A DNA stretch of 7,979 bases from an uncultured Eubacteriales bacterium (GCA_959021945.1 CAUEYG010000052.1:1-7979), one strand, 5' to 3'. Counted from the first letter of the stretch, positions 1 through 7,211 are shown. Notes: a model not told the origin generated them from the letters alone. Program-made: numbers and translations.

Positions 1-1
1 G

Positions 2-607
2 TCAGGAGAGCTGCCGGATATTAATTCGCCTATTGAATTTGGCGTCCTTTTAATGAAAGAATTTCTCATTGGATATTTACTGGGATTTATCATGCAGCTG
101 TTTGCCTTTGTAGTCACTTATGCCGGCTCAATCATTGACTTTCAAATGGCTTTGGGAATGGCCAGCATCTACGATGCGCAAAATGGTGTTCAAGTGGCTC
201 TGACAGGGAATATTCTCAACATTTACTTTATGCTGCTTTTTTTCGCTGTAGACGGACATCTGGCTCTCATGGATATTCTGGTAACCTCAGCAGATATTGT
301 CCCTTATGGGCAGATCGCCTTTGGGGCAGAAGCTGTTCAGGCAGTGTTAGATGTATTCTATCAATGTGTTTTGTTTGCTGTGAAGCTGGCGTTTCCAGTA
401 ATCGGCATTGTGTTGATTTTAGATATTGGGGTAGGAATCTTAATGAAGATTATTCCTCAGATTAACTTATTTATTTTGGATATTCCATTAAAAATTTTGT
501 TGGGATTTACAATGCTGCTGTTTTTAGCGTCTCCGGTAGGAGAATATTTGGGAACTGTTATATCAGAAATGTTAAGAGCTGTGCAGCATGGGCTAACGGT
601 TATTTAA
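2..607 (+). CDS. fliR: Flagellar export apparatus protein FliR (5' partial)
   Basis: FliR is an integral membrane component of the flagellar type III export gate, working with FliP, FliQ, FlhB and FlhA. The reading frame is open from base 2 to the TAA at 605-607, so the gene enters from outside the window. About 201 codons are visible of a family length near 260, and roughly the first 55-60 residues are missing. The internal ATG at 53 is not the true start, because the codons before it (ending GVLL) continue the conserved protein. Visible family features are a GYLLGF-type hydrophobic stretch followed by the AGSIIDFQMALGMA segment, which matches the FliR pattern of aG.iid.qmGf..a. Further hydrophobic segments lie at about visible residues 20-42, 70-90, 123-150 and 164-185. 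The gene is followed after 16 bases by flhB, the usual partner. Identification is firm. Confidence 0.95.
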   Translation, partial: SGELPDINSPIEFGVLLMKEFLIGYLLGFIMQLFAFVVTYAGSIIDFQMALGMASIYDAQNGVQVALTGNILNIYFMLLFFAVDGHLALMDILVTSADIVPYGQIAFGAEAVQAVLDVFYQCVLFAVKLAFPVIGIVLILDIGVGILMKIIPQINLFILDIPLKILLGFTMLLFLASPVGEYLGTVISEMLRAVQHGLTVI

Positions 608-609
608 AA

Positions 610-616
610 GGGAGTG
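610..616 (+). promoter_or_regulatory. Ribosome binding site for flhB (TTG start)
   Basis: GGGAGTG lies 7-9 bases upstream of the TTG at 624. It supports TTG as the flhB start codon. An in-frame TGA at 615-617 rules out any earlier start, and the next in-frame ATG would remove the conserved TEKATPKKR segment. Confidence 0.75.
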
Positions 617-623
617 AACAAGT

Positions 624-1712
624 TTGGCGGGAGGAGAATCAAAAACTGAAAAAGCCACCCCCAAAAAACGAAGGGACGAGAGAAAAGAAGGTAATATCTT
701 TTTCAGTAAAGATGTTGTCAGCGTTGTATTCGTATTTGGCGCCTTTTATTCCTTGAAATTGTTGTTTCCGGGAATCACCCAATCGGTCAGCTCTTTTATG
801 GTAAGCTTTGTGGAGATGGCAGGCGGGGCGCAGGACTTGTCAATGGGAAGGCTCCAGAAAATTGGATATGATTTTGCTGAGACCGGTGCAAAATGTTTGA
901 TCCCTATTCTGTTGATCTGCATGGCACTGGCTATTTTGGGGACAGGGGTGCAGACCAAGTTTTTGTTTTCAAGAAAACGCATGGCCCCCAAGCTTAGTAG
1001 ATTGAGTCCACACAAAGGGATTAAGAAAATGATTTCCCTGAAAAATGTTGTGGAACTTATTAAGAGTATCCTAAAGATTGTGATTATGGCAGCAATCATG
1101 TACACGCTTTTAAAGGATGACTTTGTCAGCATTGTCAGGACCATGGACATGGATGTGAAGATGTCTGCCGCCTATGTGCTGAGCTTGATTATAGAAATGG
1201 TTCTTAAACTGTGTCTGGTATTTCTGGTCATTGCGGTCTTTGATTATTTGTATCAAAGATGGGAATACGAGCGCAGCATCAAGATGTCAAAACATGATTT
1301 AAAAGAAGAATACAAGCAGACAGAAGGAAACCCTGAAATAAAGGGAAAAATTAAGGATATTCAGAGACAGCGAGCCAGATCAAGAATGATGCAGGCCGTA
1401 CCTGAGGCCGATGTTATTATTCGAAACCCAACTCACTTTGCTGTAGCCCTGAGATATGATATTGACAAAGACAATGCGCCGATACTCCTTGCTAAGGGTC
1501 AAGATGAAATGGCTCTGCGCATTATTCGCGTAGGTGAGGAAAATCAGGTGGCCATTGTTGAAAATAAACCGCTTGCCAGGGGAATCTTTGCCACAACAGA
1601 ACTGAACAGGGAAATCCCTGCTGATTATTACAGCGCAGTGGCAGAAGTCCTCGTATATGTATATAAGCTCAATAAGAAAGACGGAGTAAGCAATGAAAAG
1701 AATTATGAATAA
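624..1712 (+). CDS. flhB: Flagellar export switch protein FlhB
   Basis: FlhB is the inner-membrane protein that switches the flagellar export machine from rod/hook substrates to filament substrates after self-cleavage of its cytoplasmic domain. The 362 residues match the usual length. The N-terminus has the family pattern KTEKATPKKRRDERKEG. Four hydrophobic segments lie near residues 27-50, 91-108, 149-163 and 184-210, followed by the charged linker and the cytoplasmic domain. The self-cleavage motif NPTH is intact at residues 268-271 (bases 1425-1436), almost the same position as in enterobacterial FlhB. The C-terminal AKGQDEMALRI and ENKPLARGIF stretches are also typical. The start is TTG, forced by the in-frame TGA at 615-617. 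The last 20 bases overlap flhA, so the two are probably translationally coupled. Confidence 0.97.
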   Translation: MAGGESKTEKATPKKRRDERKEGNIFFSKDVVSVVFVFGAFYSLKLLFPGITQSVSSFMVSFVEMAGGAQDLSMGRLQKIGYDFAETGAKCLIPILLICMALAILGTGVQTKFLFSRKRMAPKLSRLSPHKGIKKMISLKNVVELIKSILKIVIMAAIMYTLLKDDFVSIVRTMDMDVKMSAAYVLSLIIEMVLKLCLVFLVIAVFDYLYQRWEYERSIKMSKHDLKEEYKQTEGNPEIKGKIKDIQRQRARSRMMQAVPEADVIIRNPTHFAVALRYDIDKDNAPILLAKGQDEMALRIIRVGEENQVAIVENKPLARGIFATTELNREIPADYYSAVAEVLVYVYKLNKKDGVSNEKNYE

Positions 1713-3759
1713 TGCGGTGGCTCTGTTTGTAGTGGTCATCGTTTTACTGCTGATTATACCATTAAATCCATTCTTATTGGATGTAATGATTATTATAAAT
1801 ATCTCGCTTTCTATGGTAATACTGCTGATCAGTATGAACATAAAAGAGCCTTTGGAATTTTCTATTTTTCCATCGCTCCTGCTGATTACCACCTTGTATC
1901 GCCTGGGGATTAATGTTTCTTCAACCCGAAACATTTTGACTAATTCAGGATCTGCAGGACAAGTAATCGCATCCTTTGGAGACTTTGTACTCCAGGGAAA
2001 TGTTATTGTTGGATTTATTATTTTCTTAATTATCATGCTGGTGCAGTTCTTAGTTATTACAAAGGGCGCCGAGCGTGTAGCTGAAGTCGCTGCCAGATTT
2101 ACCTTGGATGCTATGCCGGGTAAGCAGATGGCCATTGATGCGGATTTAAGCTCAGGGCTGATTAACGAGCAGCAGGCCAGAGAGCGGCGTGAAAAGATCC
2201 AGAGAGAGGCTGACTTTTACGGCGCCATGGATGGTGCTACGAAAATCGTAAAAGGCGATGCTATTATGTCGCTGATTATTACAGCCATTAACTTGATCGG
2301 AGGTTCTGCCATCGGAATGCTCCAGGGAGGAATGGGCTTTTCTGAGGTGCTGCAAGTTTATTCCATCGCTACAGTAGGAGATGGTTTGGTTTCTCAGATA
2401 CCGGCGTTGCTGATTTCCACTGCTACCGGTATGATTGTAACCAGAGCCGTTTCCGAAGGAAGCCTGAACTCGGATGTATCCACCCAGTTCCTGGCGCAGC
2501 CAAAGGCGATTATGACTACCGGCGGCGTGCTCTTAATACTGACCTTGATTCCGGGTATGCCGAAGTTCCAGCTGATCGTTGTATCTGTCATACTTATCTT
2601 TGGCGGCCTGTATTTAATGCGCAAGATGCAGCAGGAGGCAAAGGAATTTGCCCTTATGGCAGCCCAGAACGAAACCAGCGTAGAAGCGCCTCAGACAGAA
2701 GAGGATTACTATAAAGATATTAACAACGTGTATTCACTCATTGGTGTAGAACCTATTGAGATGGAGTTTGGATACAGCCTGATTCCTCTGGTAGATGAAT
2801 CCAGCGGAGGCAAGATGCTGAACCGAATCGTTATCTTCAGGAGACAATATGCACAGGAAATGGGATTTGTCATACCTTCTGTGCGGCTGAGAGACAGTTC
2901 CAGCCTTAATACAAACCAATACGTCATAAAGGTAAGGGGGGAAGAAGTGGCAAAAGGAGAAATCCTGGTAGACCATTATCTGGCCTTGGAGCCTGCCTCC
3001 CCAACAGCAGAAGTAGATGGAATTGAAACCGTTGAACCGGCATATGGTATTCCTAGTAAATGGATTCTTCCTGAAAATAAGGAATTGGCCGAAATCTACG
3101 GATACACGGTTATTGATCCTCTGTCCGTTATGCTGACCCACCTGTCAGAAACAATTCGTCAGCATGCCTACGAGCTGCTGAATCGTCAGGAAGTGGTGCA
3201 GCTAGTGGAAAGCCTGAAAAAGACATCGCCTGAACTCATTGAAGAGACAGTACCGAATATTGTAACTTATGGAAACCTGCAGAAGGTTTTGATCAATCTT
3301 CTGAAAGAAGGAATTCCCATCAAAGATATGGAGACCATCCTGGAAACGATTGCAGATTCCGCCGGCGCCGGAAACGATATGACCATGGTAATCGAGCAGA
3401 TTCGAATGGCGCTGAAACGCACCATTACAAGAAAATTCTGCACAGGAGGACAGATGCGTGTTCTCACTTTGGACGCGGCGCTGGAAAAGCAAATGGTGGA
3501 AAGTATGGCAAAGAGCGATCAGGGCGTATACTTGGCCCTGAGTCCGGATGTTATGCAGCATGTTATTGAGCAGATTGGAGAAGAACTGAAAAAGTTCAGC
3601 GAGCTGTCCCAAGATCCGGTGATCTTGACGAGTCAGGTGATCCGCGTATACGTGTATCGTATGCTGGAACCTTTTTATCCGGGAATTTACGTTCTTTCCT
3701 TTAATGAGATCGCCAGCAACATTCAGATTCAGGCAGTGGGAAACATTACACAATCTTAA
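1693..3759 (+). CDS. flhA: Flagellar export gate protein FlhA
   Basis: FlhA is the large export-gate subunit. Its membrane part uses the proton motive force, and its cytoplasmic ring docks chaperone-substrate complexes. The 688 residues match the family. About eight hydrophobic segments span residues 8 to 308, and a soluble domain follows from about 345 to the end. The FHIPEP-family signature TLYRLGINVSSTRNIL is at residues 67-82. The GDAI motif carries the conserved acidic residue, here D189 (bases 2257-2259), equivalent to D208 of Salmonella FlhA. The strongly conserved GDGLVSQIPALLISTATG segment follows. The ATG at 1693 is chosen because GGAG (1683-1686) lies 6 bases upstream; the next in-frame ATG at 1705 would be 18 bases away. 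The start lies inside flhB. In this gene the usual GDAIAG reads GDAIMS, a minor deviation. No flhF or flhG follows. Confidence 0.97.
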   Translation: MKRIMNNAVALFVVVIVLLLIIPLNPFLLDVMIIINISLSMVILLISMNIKEPLEFSIFPSLLLITTLYRLGINVSSTRNILTNSGSAGQVIASFGDFVLQGNVIVGFIIFLIIMLVQFLVITKGAERVAEVAARFTLDAMPGKQMAIDADLSSGLINEQQARERREKIQREADFYGAMDGATKIVKGDAIMSLIITAINLIGGSAIGMLQGGMGFSEVLQVYSIATVGDGLVSQIPALLISTATGMIVTRAVSEGSLNSDVSTQFLAQPKAIMTTGGVLLILTLIPGMPKFQLIVVSVILIFGGLYLMRKMQQEAKEFALMAAQNETSVEAPQTEEDYYKDINNVYSLIGVEPIEMEFGYSLIPLVDESSGGKMLNRIVIFRRQYAQEMGFVIPSVRLRDSSSLNTNQYVIKVRGEEVAKGEILVDHYLALEPASPTAEVDGIETVEPAYGIPSKWILPENKELAEIYGYTVIDPLSVMLTHLSETIRQHAYELLNRQEVVQLVESLKKTSPELIEETVPNIVTYGNLQKVLINLLKEGIPIKDMETILETIADSAGAGNDMTMVIEQIRMALKRTITRKFCTGGQMRVLTLDAALEKQMVESMAKSDQGVYLALSPDVMQHVIEQIGEELKKFSELSQDPVILTSQVIRVYVYRMLEPFYPGIYVLSFNEIASNIQIQAVGNITQS

Positions 3760-3779
3760 GATGAAAGCAGGGACTTGAT

Positions 3780-4586
3780 ATGGAAATGCAACCGAACAGA
3801 CAGTTTGCCGATAAGTCAAACGAAGAGCTTTTGGAGCAGTACTGCAGGACCGGCTACCTTGAGGTCAAGCAGGAACTGGTGCTCCGTTATCTGTATGTGA
3901 TCAAAAGCGCGGCGATCCGAATGCGGGATGTATATCTTGGCTTTGCTCAAATGGAGGATGTCATAAATGAAGGCGTTATTATACTCATGAATGCCATCGA
4001 CAAATTTGATCCGGATAAAAATGTAAAGTTTGAAACCTATATATCAAAGCGAATTCGGGGAATGATTATTGATCTTGCCAGAAAGCAAGATTGGATTCCC
4101 AGGAGTACAAGGAAAAATGCCCGAACCATTCAGGAAGCATCGGATGAATTGACTGCTAAAAACGGCCGGAGGCCGGAAGAACATGAGCTTGCAGAACATT
4201 TGGAGCTGACAGTAGAAAAATTTCGGGAAGTAAGTTCAAAAATTAATTTGTTTTCTGTGGTATCTTTAGATATGATATTAGAGGGAGCAGGTGAAAATAA
4301 ACAATCCATGTCCATCCCTTCCGAGGTATTGAGAGAACAACCGGAGGAATCTTACCTTGACCAGGAGTTCAAGCAGGTACTGGCAGATGGAATCAAAACG
4401 CTAAAAGAAAAAGAGCAAATGGTCGTCTCCCTTTATTATGTGGAAGAATTGAACATGAAACAGATCGCACAAGTGATGGAAGTCAGTGAACCTCGTATTT
4501 CACAAATCCATGCCAATGCGATTCGCAAATTAAAAGATTATATTGAGCATGAGATGCAGCTGAACGCAGGCAGGAAAGGAGAATAA
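3780..4586 (+). CDS. fliA: Flagellar RNA polymerase sigma factor, sigma-28 family (FliA/SigD)
   Basis: This is an alternative sigma factor of the FliA/WhiG/SigD group, which directs RNA polymerase to late flagellar, motility and chemotaxis promoters. The 268 residues are close to the roughly 240-260 usual for the family. Region 2 runs from about residue 35 to 110 and includes the EDVINEG, DKFDPDKNVKFETY and RIRGMIIDLARKQDWIPRSTRK segments characteristic of this group. Region 3 (NGRRPEEHELAEHL) follows. Region 4 lies at about 205-252, with a helix-turn-helix around MKQIAQVMEVSEPRISQIH. The start ATG at 3780 has AGGGA (3769-3773) 6 bases upstream and sits 20 bases after flhA. The gene ends 1 base before the next start. 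Embedding it between export and rod genes suggests it is transcribed with the early structural genes. No anti-sigma factor gene (flgM) is present in the window. Confidence 0.95.
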   Translation: MEMQPNRQFADKSNEELLEQYCRTGYLEVKQELVLRYLYVIKSAAIRMRDVYLGFAQMEDVINEGVIILMNAIDKFDPDKNVKFETYISKRIRGMIIDLARKQDWIPRSTRKNARTIQEASDELTAKNGRRPEEHELAEHLELTVEKFREVSSKINLFSVVSLDMILEGAGENKQSMSIPSEVLREQPEESYLDQEFKQVLADGIKTLKEKEQMVVSLYYVEELNMKQIAQVMEVSEPRISQIHANAIRKLKDYIEHEMQLNAGRKGE

Positions 4587-4587
4587 C

Positions 4588-5343
4588 ATGTTTCAGGGAT
4601 TTTATAATGCGACCTCGGGTATGCTGACCCAGAACCGCAACCTTAATGTAATTAGTAATAATATGGCCAACGTTTCTACGCCGGGATTTAAAAGTGATAA
4701 ATTTATTGCTACCACTTTTCGCGAGGAGCTTATTTCCAGAATCGGAAATAAGGATAAAAGCACAGCTTCCCCGCTTGGCACCATGGCCATGATACGGGCT
4801 TCTGATGAAACGGTCACTGACTTTACAAATACAGCTTATGCCCCTACAAGAAATTCGTTGGATTTCGCACTGTCAGGGTCAGGCTTTTTCAGTGTTCAGA
4901 CTGCAAACGGAGTAGTCTACACCAGAAACGGCTCCTTTACCTTAGATGACCAAGGGTATCTGTATCTTCCTACTATAGGCCGAGTGTTAGGTGAGAATGG
5001 TCCGATTCGTTTAGGCACGGATAAAATTAAGGTGGACTCTTCTGGAACAATCTACAGTGAAGACGGGAATACCCGATATGGCACTCTTCGGATTGTAGAT
5101 TTTCAGAATTATGACACACAGCTTGTGAAAACCACCGGAAACGTATTTATTGCTCCCAACGGCGGAGCGACCCCTGCCAATGCAAAGGTGGTGGGCAGCG
5201 CCCTTGAGAGTTCCAATGTAGATGCCGTTGACCAGATGGTTCAGATGATGAGCAGCCAGCGAGCGCTGCAAAGCTCTGCTCAGGTTATGAAAATGTATGA
5301 TCAACTAATCGGAAAGATTGTTTCTCAGCTGGGGCCGGCATAA
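4588..5343 (+). CDS. flgF: Flagellar rod protein, FlgF-like (FlhO/FlgG1-like)
   Basis: This is a flagellar basal-body rod protein exported through the FliR-FlhB-FlhA gate to build the rod. At 251 residues it matches FlgF/FlgG length. The N-terminal rod motif SNNMANVSTPGFK is at residues 23-35. The central beta-rich part has the family stretches LSGSGFFSV and YTRNGSFTLDDQGYL. The C-terminal helix carries SSNVDAVDQMVQMMSSQRA, the typical polymerisation segment. Its start has AAGGAG (4576-4581) 6 bases upstream, lying inside the last codons of the sigma gene, and only 1 base separates the genes. It is paralogous to the next gene. FlgF and FlgG are hard to tell apart by sequence in Firmicutes; I use flgF because it is first of the pair, like B. 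subtilis flhO or C. difficile flgG1. The family is firm, the symbol is tentative. Confidence 0.88.
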   Translation: MFQGFYNATSGMLTQNRNLNVISNNMANVSTPGFKSDKFIATTFREELISRIGNKDKSTASPLGTMAMIRASDETVTDFTNTAYAPTRNSLDFALSGSGFFSVQTANGVVYTRNGSFTLDDQGYLYLPTIGRVLGENGPIRLGTDKIKVDSSGTIYSEDGNTRYGTLRIVDFQNYDTQLVKTTGNVFIAPNGGATPANAKVVGSALESSNVDAVDQMVQMMSSQRALQSSAQVMKMYDQLIGKIVSQLGPA

Positions 5344-5345
5344 AG

Positions 5346-5365
5346 GTTGGCCAACTTATATATAA
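5346..5365. repeat. Two abutting 10-bp perfect palindromes in the rod-gene gap
   Basis: GTTGGCCAAC (5346-5355) is directly followed by TTATATATAA (5356-5365). Each is a perfect inverted repeat with no spacer. They fill most of the 38-base gap between the two rod genes, just upstream of the AGGAGG at 5369-5374. A protein-binding site, a weak RNA hairpin (5-bp stem with one G-U pair and a GGCC loop) or chance are all possible. There is no T-run, so it is not an intrinsic terminator. Confidence 0.5.
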
Positions 5366-5368
5366 CAC

Positions 5369-5374
5369 AGGAGG
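5369..5374 (+). promoter_or_regulatory. Strong ribosome binding site for the flgG-like gene
   Basis: A full AGGAGG lies 7 bases upstream of the ATG at 5382 and fixes the start of the second rod gene. Unlike most genes here, this one has a free-standing ribosome binding site after a 38-base gap and is not coupled to the stop of the gene before it. Confidence 0.85.
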
Positions 5375-5381
5375 TTAAGTA

Positions 5382-6092
5382 ATGGATACTTCATTTTATA
5401 CAGCTGCTCGGGGGGTTCGTTCCCAGCAAGAGCGCATGAACGTCATTTCCAATAACATTGCAAATTTGAATACAACCGGTTATAAAATGCAAAGCTCTGC
5501 TTTTTTAGACTTGATGTATTACAATATGCGCGCACCGGAAGGAGAGTTGACTACATTAAAGGCGGGCACCGGCGTTATGTTGGAGCGGACGGATATTGAT
5601 TTTTCTGCAGCAGCCCCATCGCCTACAGGACAGCCCATGGACTATGCTCTGATGGGCGAAGGATTTTTTATGGTAAGAGATCCGTCTACAAATGAAATTA
5701 CATATACAAGGGACGGCCATTTTTCCGCATCAGTAAGAGCGGACGGCATGTATTTGATTACGGACAATGGAAAGCTAGTGCTGGACTCCAACCGCAACCC
5801 AATTCGAGTTACTGACGGCAAGGCAGCTGTAGAGCCGGGGGTATTTACCTTTGTAAATACCAATGGGATGCTAGCAACAGGCAATAACGAATTTTCCCCT
5901 GTAGCCAAAAACGGAGCGCCTATTTTAGTTCAGAACCCTGATCTGAAAAACGGATATTTGGAAATGTCCAATGCAGATCTGGCAGAAGAGTTTTCCAAGA
6001 CAGTAGAAGCATCCAGGGCATACTCCTATGCTTTGAAAATGGTCCAGACCTCTGATGAAGTAGAACAAACGATCAACAGCCTGAGAGGATAG
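5382..6092 (+). CDS. flgG: Flagellar hook-basal body rod protein, FlgG-like (FlhP-like)
   Basis: This is the second rod/hook-basal-body paralogue, presumably the distal rod subunit. It has 236 residues, somewhat shorter than a typical FlgG of about 260. The N-terminal rod motif SNNIANLNTTGYK is at residues 23-35, exactly aligned with the motif in the preceding protein, and is followed by a SSAFLDLMYYNMR segment like that of B. subtilis FlhP. The core stretches ALMGEGFFMV and YTRDGHFSAS are present. The C-terminal GYLEMSNADLAEEFSKTVEASRAYSYALKMV segment is the polymerisation helix; ASRAY replaces the common QRAY. It lies between the first rod gene and cheC and is probably co-transcribed with both. 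It could be annotated generically as a flagellar hook-basal body protein; assignment specifically to distal rod is inferred from order and similarity. Confidence 0.88.
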   Translation: MDTSFYTAARGVRSQQERMNVISNNIANLNTTGYKMQSSAFLDLMYYNMRAPEGELTTLKAGTGVMLERTDIDFSAAAPSPTGQPMDYALMGEGFFMVRDPSTNEITYTRDGHFSASVRADGMYLITDNGKLVLDSNRNPIRVTDGKAAVEPGVFTFVNTNGMLATGNNEFSPVAKNGAPILVQNPDLKNGYLEMSNADLAEEFSKTVEASRAYSYALKMVQTSDEVEQTINSLRG

Positions 6093-6094
6093 AG

Positions 6095-6100
6095 AGGAGG
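6095..6100 (+). promoter_or_regulatory. Ribosome binding site deciding the cheC start
   Basis: A perfect AGGAGG lies 9 bases upstream of the ATG at 6110 but only 3 bases upstream of the in-frame GTG at 6104. This spacing favours ATG 6110 as the start of cheC. The site begins right after the TAG of the rod gene (6090-6092). Confidence 0.8.
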
Positions 6101-6109
6101 TAGGTGCAG

Positions 6110-6736
6110 ATGAGTATTAAAAGTTATGAAGATATGGATGGCATTGCGTTAGACGTAATGCGGGAAATCGGAAGCATTGGTACGGGAAATGCAGCTACGG
6201 CCTTATCCGGGATGATTTCCGAGCAAGTGAAAATGACAGTGCCGGAAATCGAAATAAAAGAATTTAACGATGCAGTAAATTTGTTGGGATCACCCGAAGA
6301 TGTGGTGGCGGCTGTCTTGGTACATATGAGCGGCGAGATTGAGGGGACCATGTTGTTCCTGTTGAGACTGGATTTTGTTACGGCTGTGATCCAGCATATT
6401 TTGGGACACGAAGTACATGACTATTCTGAGCTTCATGAAATGGAGATCTCAGTTCTGACAGAAGTAGGAAATATTATGATTTCTTCCTATGCCAATGCGC
6501 TGTCAAATTTAGCGGGTATGGAAATCCATATGTCCGTTCCGGCCATAGCTGTGAACATGCTGGGAGGAATTTTATCAGTGCCTATGGCGGAAATGGGATA
6601 TGAGACAGATAAATTAATGATGATTAATGGCAAGTTGATCCTAAATAATGAGAAACATGACAGTACAATTTTAATGCTGCCGGAAATTGAATCATTAAAC
6701 AGATTAATGAATAAGCTGGTGGGCGGTTATGAGTAA
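6110..6736 (+). CDS. cheC: Chemotaxis protein CheC (CheY-P phosphatase)
   Basis: CheC belongs to the CheC/CheX/FliY family. It dephosphorylates CheY-P and binds CheD, linking response-regulator state to receptor adaptation. From ATG 6110 the protein has 208 residues, the usual CheC length. The family motif is [DS]-x3-E-x2-N-x22-P, present twice in CheC. The second site is complete: S114, E118, N121 (bases 6461-6472) and P144. The first has D15, E19 and P45 at correct spacing, but position 22 is serine (AGC, 6173-6175) where asparagine is expected, so this site may be weak or dead. The GTG at 6104 would add two residues but is too close to the AGGAGG. The last 8 bases overlap cheD, and the two products form a known complex. 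FliY is excluded because there is no C-terminal FliN domain. Confidence 0.95.
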   Translation: MSIKSYEDMDGIALDVMREIGSIGTGNAATALSGMISEQVKMTVPEIEIKEFNDAVNLLGSPEDVVAAVLVHMSGEIEGTMLFLLRLDFVTAVIQHILGHEVHDYSELHEMEISVLTEVGNIMISSYANALSNLAGMEIHMSVPAIAVNMLGGILSVPMAEMGYETDKLMMINGKLILNNEKHDSTILMLPEIESLNRLMNKLVGGYE

Positions 6737-7211
6737 AGAAATTAAGATCGGTATTGCAGATATGAAGATAGCTCGAAGAGAGGGTGTTCTGATTACACAC
6801 GCCCTAGGGTCCTGTATTGGAATTACCCTGTATGATCCTGTCATTAAACTGGGGGCGCTGATTCATATCATGCTGCCTCAGGCAACAGGAGGCAAAGATA
6901 TCAATTTGTTTAAATTTGCTGATACAGGTATTCAGGAAACGTTGCGAAAGCTGGCTGTATTTGGCGGAGTGAAAAACAGGTATGTCTGCAAGATTGCCGG
7001 CGGAGCTCAGATGTTTGCAGTCAACGGGGGAGGCAGCATTGGAAACATCGGAAAAAGAAATATCGAGAGTGTAAGAAACGTATTGAGCGCGGAAGGGATC
7101 AGAATCCGCAATCAGGATGTGGGAGGCAATTATGCCAGAACCATGCTGATGAACGTTGAAGACGGTATGGTAAAACTCCGAACCATTGGAAGACCGGAGA
7201 TTATTTTGTAA
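6729..7211 (+). CDS. cheD: Chemoreceptor glutamine deamidase CheD
   Basis: CheD deamidates specific glutamines on chemoreceptors and, in Firmicutes, also stimulates CheC phosphatase activity by binding it. The 160 residues match the family. The catalytic triad known from Thermotoga CheD is visible at matching spacing: T23, C29 (in LGSCIG) and H46 (in ALIHIML). The conserved KIAGGAQMF segment and the C-terminal VGGNYARTMLMNVEDG stretch are present. The latter has alanine where the family commonly has glycine before the arginine. The ATG at 6729 overlaps the end of cheC by 8 bases, with only a loose GGTGGG purine run upstream, so translation is probably coupled to cheC. This fits the need for matched amounts of CheC and CheD. 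Confidence 0.97.
   Translation: MSKEIKIGIADMKIARREGVLITHALGSCIGITLYDPVIKLGALIHIMLPQATGGKDINLFKFADTGIQETLRKLAVFGGVKNRYVCKIAGGAQMFAVNGGGSIGNIGKRNIESVRNVLSAEGIRIRNQDVGGNYARTMLMNVEDGMVKLRTIGRPEIIL

Noticed and set aside
53..55. ATG that could be read as a fliR start
   Set aside because: The frame is open back to base 2, and conserved FliR sequence continues upstream, so this is an internal methionine of a truncated gene.
1478..1485. GCCGATAC resembling a sigma-28 -10 element within flhB
   Set aside because: There is no TAAA-type -35 at proper spacing, and it lies deep in coding sequence with no gene start nearby.
1380..2135. Long open frame (251 codons) on the minus strand
   Set aside because: It lies antisense to the certain flhB and flhA genes, has no recognisable domain and has no plausible operon context. 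It is a shadow of coding sequence on the other strand.
3761..3778. Five-codon reading frame ATG...TGA between flhA and the sigma gene
   Set aside because: There is no separate ribosome binding site, and it contains the sigma gene's own AGGGA site. It is most likely chance.
3202..3819. Open frame of 205 codons on the minus strand
   Set aside because: It is antisense to the end of flhA and the start of the sigma gene, with low-complexity non-protein-like composition (many His, Cys and Phe), as expected for a shadow frame.
5361..5366. TATAAC as a possible housekeeping -10 element upstream of the second rod gene
   Set aside because: The -35 position (about 5338-5343, GCATAA) does not resemble TTGACA, and a transcript starting just downstream would lose or crowd the ribosome binding site at 5369.
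6104..6106. GTG as an alternative cheC start
   Set aside because: It is only 3 bases from the AGGAGG. ATG 6110 has normal 9-base spacing and gives the usual CheC length.
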